From Deltaproteobacteria bacterium (GTDB lineage: Bacteria > Desulfobacterota > DSM-4660 > Desulfatiglandales > Desulfatiglandaceae), in contig JAFCZI010000022.1 in NCBI GenBank assembly GCA_019314425.1, positions 1 to 13,766 on the forward strand: a stretch of 13,766 nt of DNA, written 5' to 3'. How positions within the stretch are numbered: position 1 is the stretch's first letter; each line of letters starts with the position of its first letter. Position numbers and translations under genes: made by a program. This document shows, piece after piece, positions 13,455 through 13,766 of this stretch. The notes beneath the pieces were generated by a model, which was not told the origin of the DNA, made no database searches, and saw only the letters and a list, made by a program, of their open reading frames with translations.

Positions 13455-13766
13455 GGTTGCATGCTCTGCTGCATACCCTGTTGCATACCTGTTGCGTACC
13501 CTTTCTAAAGCCGATTCTCTCTACACTGGAAACATATTCCATCTTCGTCTCCTCCTCATACTTTTGTATTTCAGTCCACAACCCCTTTTCCAGCTCTTCA
13601 GGCAGGCACATCACCCAGTCAATAAACTGGAACAGCCAGATCACATCCGTTTTGTCATACCCCAGCCGGTAAAGCCGCTTGATCAGGATCAGTTTCCACA
13701 AATAGCGCTGTTCGTTATCATCCTTCGTTTCCAGGGCCTTCAGGTGCGCCATAACAACCGAGGCGA
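13444..13766 (-). CDS. Rpn-type nuclease/transposase-like protein, C-terminal part with altered tail
   Basis: The frame is open to the window edge, so the 5' part is missing; the Met at 13752 is internal (it is preceded in frame by ASVV). The visible part, AHLKALETKDDNEQRYLWK, LIKRLYRLGY, LFQFIDWVMCLPEELEKGLW and ETKMEYVSSVERIGFRKG, matches the C-terminal region of the Rpn/PD-(D/E)XK transposase-like family that is abundant in Desulfobacterota and cyanobacteria. Family members usually end in GMQQ-type repeats. Here the last residues read GTQQVCNRVCSRACNHER, because one G is missing in the repeat tract and the frame slips. The gene ends 11 nt inside the DUF1016 gene. Its function in this genome is unknown; Rpn proteins are linked to DNA breakage and recombination. 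Confidence 0.65.
   Translation of the reverse strand, partial: ASVVMAHLKALETKDDNEQRYLWKLILIKRLYRLGYDKTDVIWLFQFIDWVMCLPEELEKGLWTEIQKYEEETKMEYVSSVERIGFRKGTQQVCNRVCSRACNHER
13455..13500 (-). repeat. Degenerate 11-12-nt tandem repeats at the end of the Rpn-like gene
   Basis: On the coding strand four units read GGTACGCAACA, GGTATGCAACA, GGGTATGCAGCA and GAGCATGCAACC. A full 12-nt unit would code GMQQ. The units of 11 nt put the rest of the gene out of the expected frame. Confidence 0.75.

Noticed and set aside
13444..13500. CRISPR-like array
   Set aside because: The units are 11-12 nt, contiguous and coding; there are no spacers.

Overview
The window reads as chromosomal DNA of a Gram-negative, probably anaerobic bacterium, most likely a member of the Desulfobacterota. 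The outer-membrane porin tail, the ferrosome-type gene set, the PEGA-kinase and the Rpn/YhcG-type nuclease genes all fit that group. This is inference from gene content, not a phylogenetic result.

Left flank, plus strand (1-1882). The 3' end of an OprB-like outer-membrane porin is closed by a strong hairpin. A short soluble histidine kinase without a recognisable sensor domain follows. After it come a GTGCGGAT palindrome and a small hypothetical ORF that may be the tail of a decayed gene.

Central cluster, plus strand (1913-6854). Seven closely spaced genes form the main point of interest. They are: a P1B-type metal ATPase whose N-terminal HMA-like domain carries R-x-R instead of CxxC; a 115-aa protein with the same IPGR-I-R-LK motif; a 309-aa Pro/Gln-rich protein with Met/His/Cys-rich stretches and a C-terminal hydrophobic module; a 121-aa glycine/alanine-rich membrane protein that resembles the magnetosome protein MamC; a 136-aa protein that repeats the C-terminal module of the Pro/Gln-rich protein; and two tiny membrane proteins of 62 and 49 aa. 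The set fits a ferrosome (fez) locus, the gene clusters that build membrane-bounded iron-storage compartments, with the ATPase as FezB. In this ATPase the Glu of the actuator-domain TGE motif appears to be Arg. A pair of mutually exclusive hairpins in front of the structural genes could act as an attenuator.

Right flank, minus strand (13766 down to 7003). Reading in the direction of transcription, there is a 5'-truncated Rpn-type nuclease/transposase-like gene, a DUF1016 (YhcG-type) PD-(D/E)XK protein, a membrane Ser/Thr kinase with four periplasmic PEGA-like repeats, and a SEDS (FtsW/RodA) protein with an unusual roughly 300-residue N-terminal region containing two FHA-like repeats. The kinase and the SEDS protein look like a module linking Ser/Thr phosphorylation to cell-wall synthesis. 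The ferrosome-type and SEDS transcription units converge on a hairpin near 6874-6902. I saw no tRNA, rRNA, CRISPR array or complete insertion sequence.
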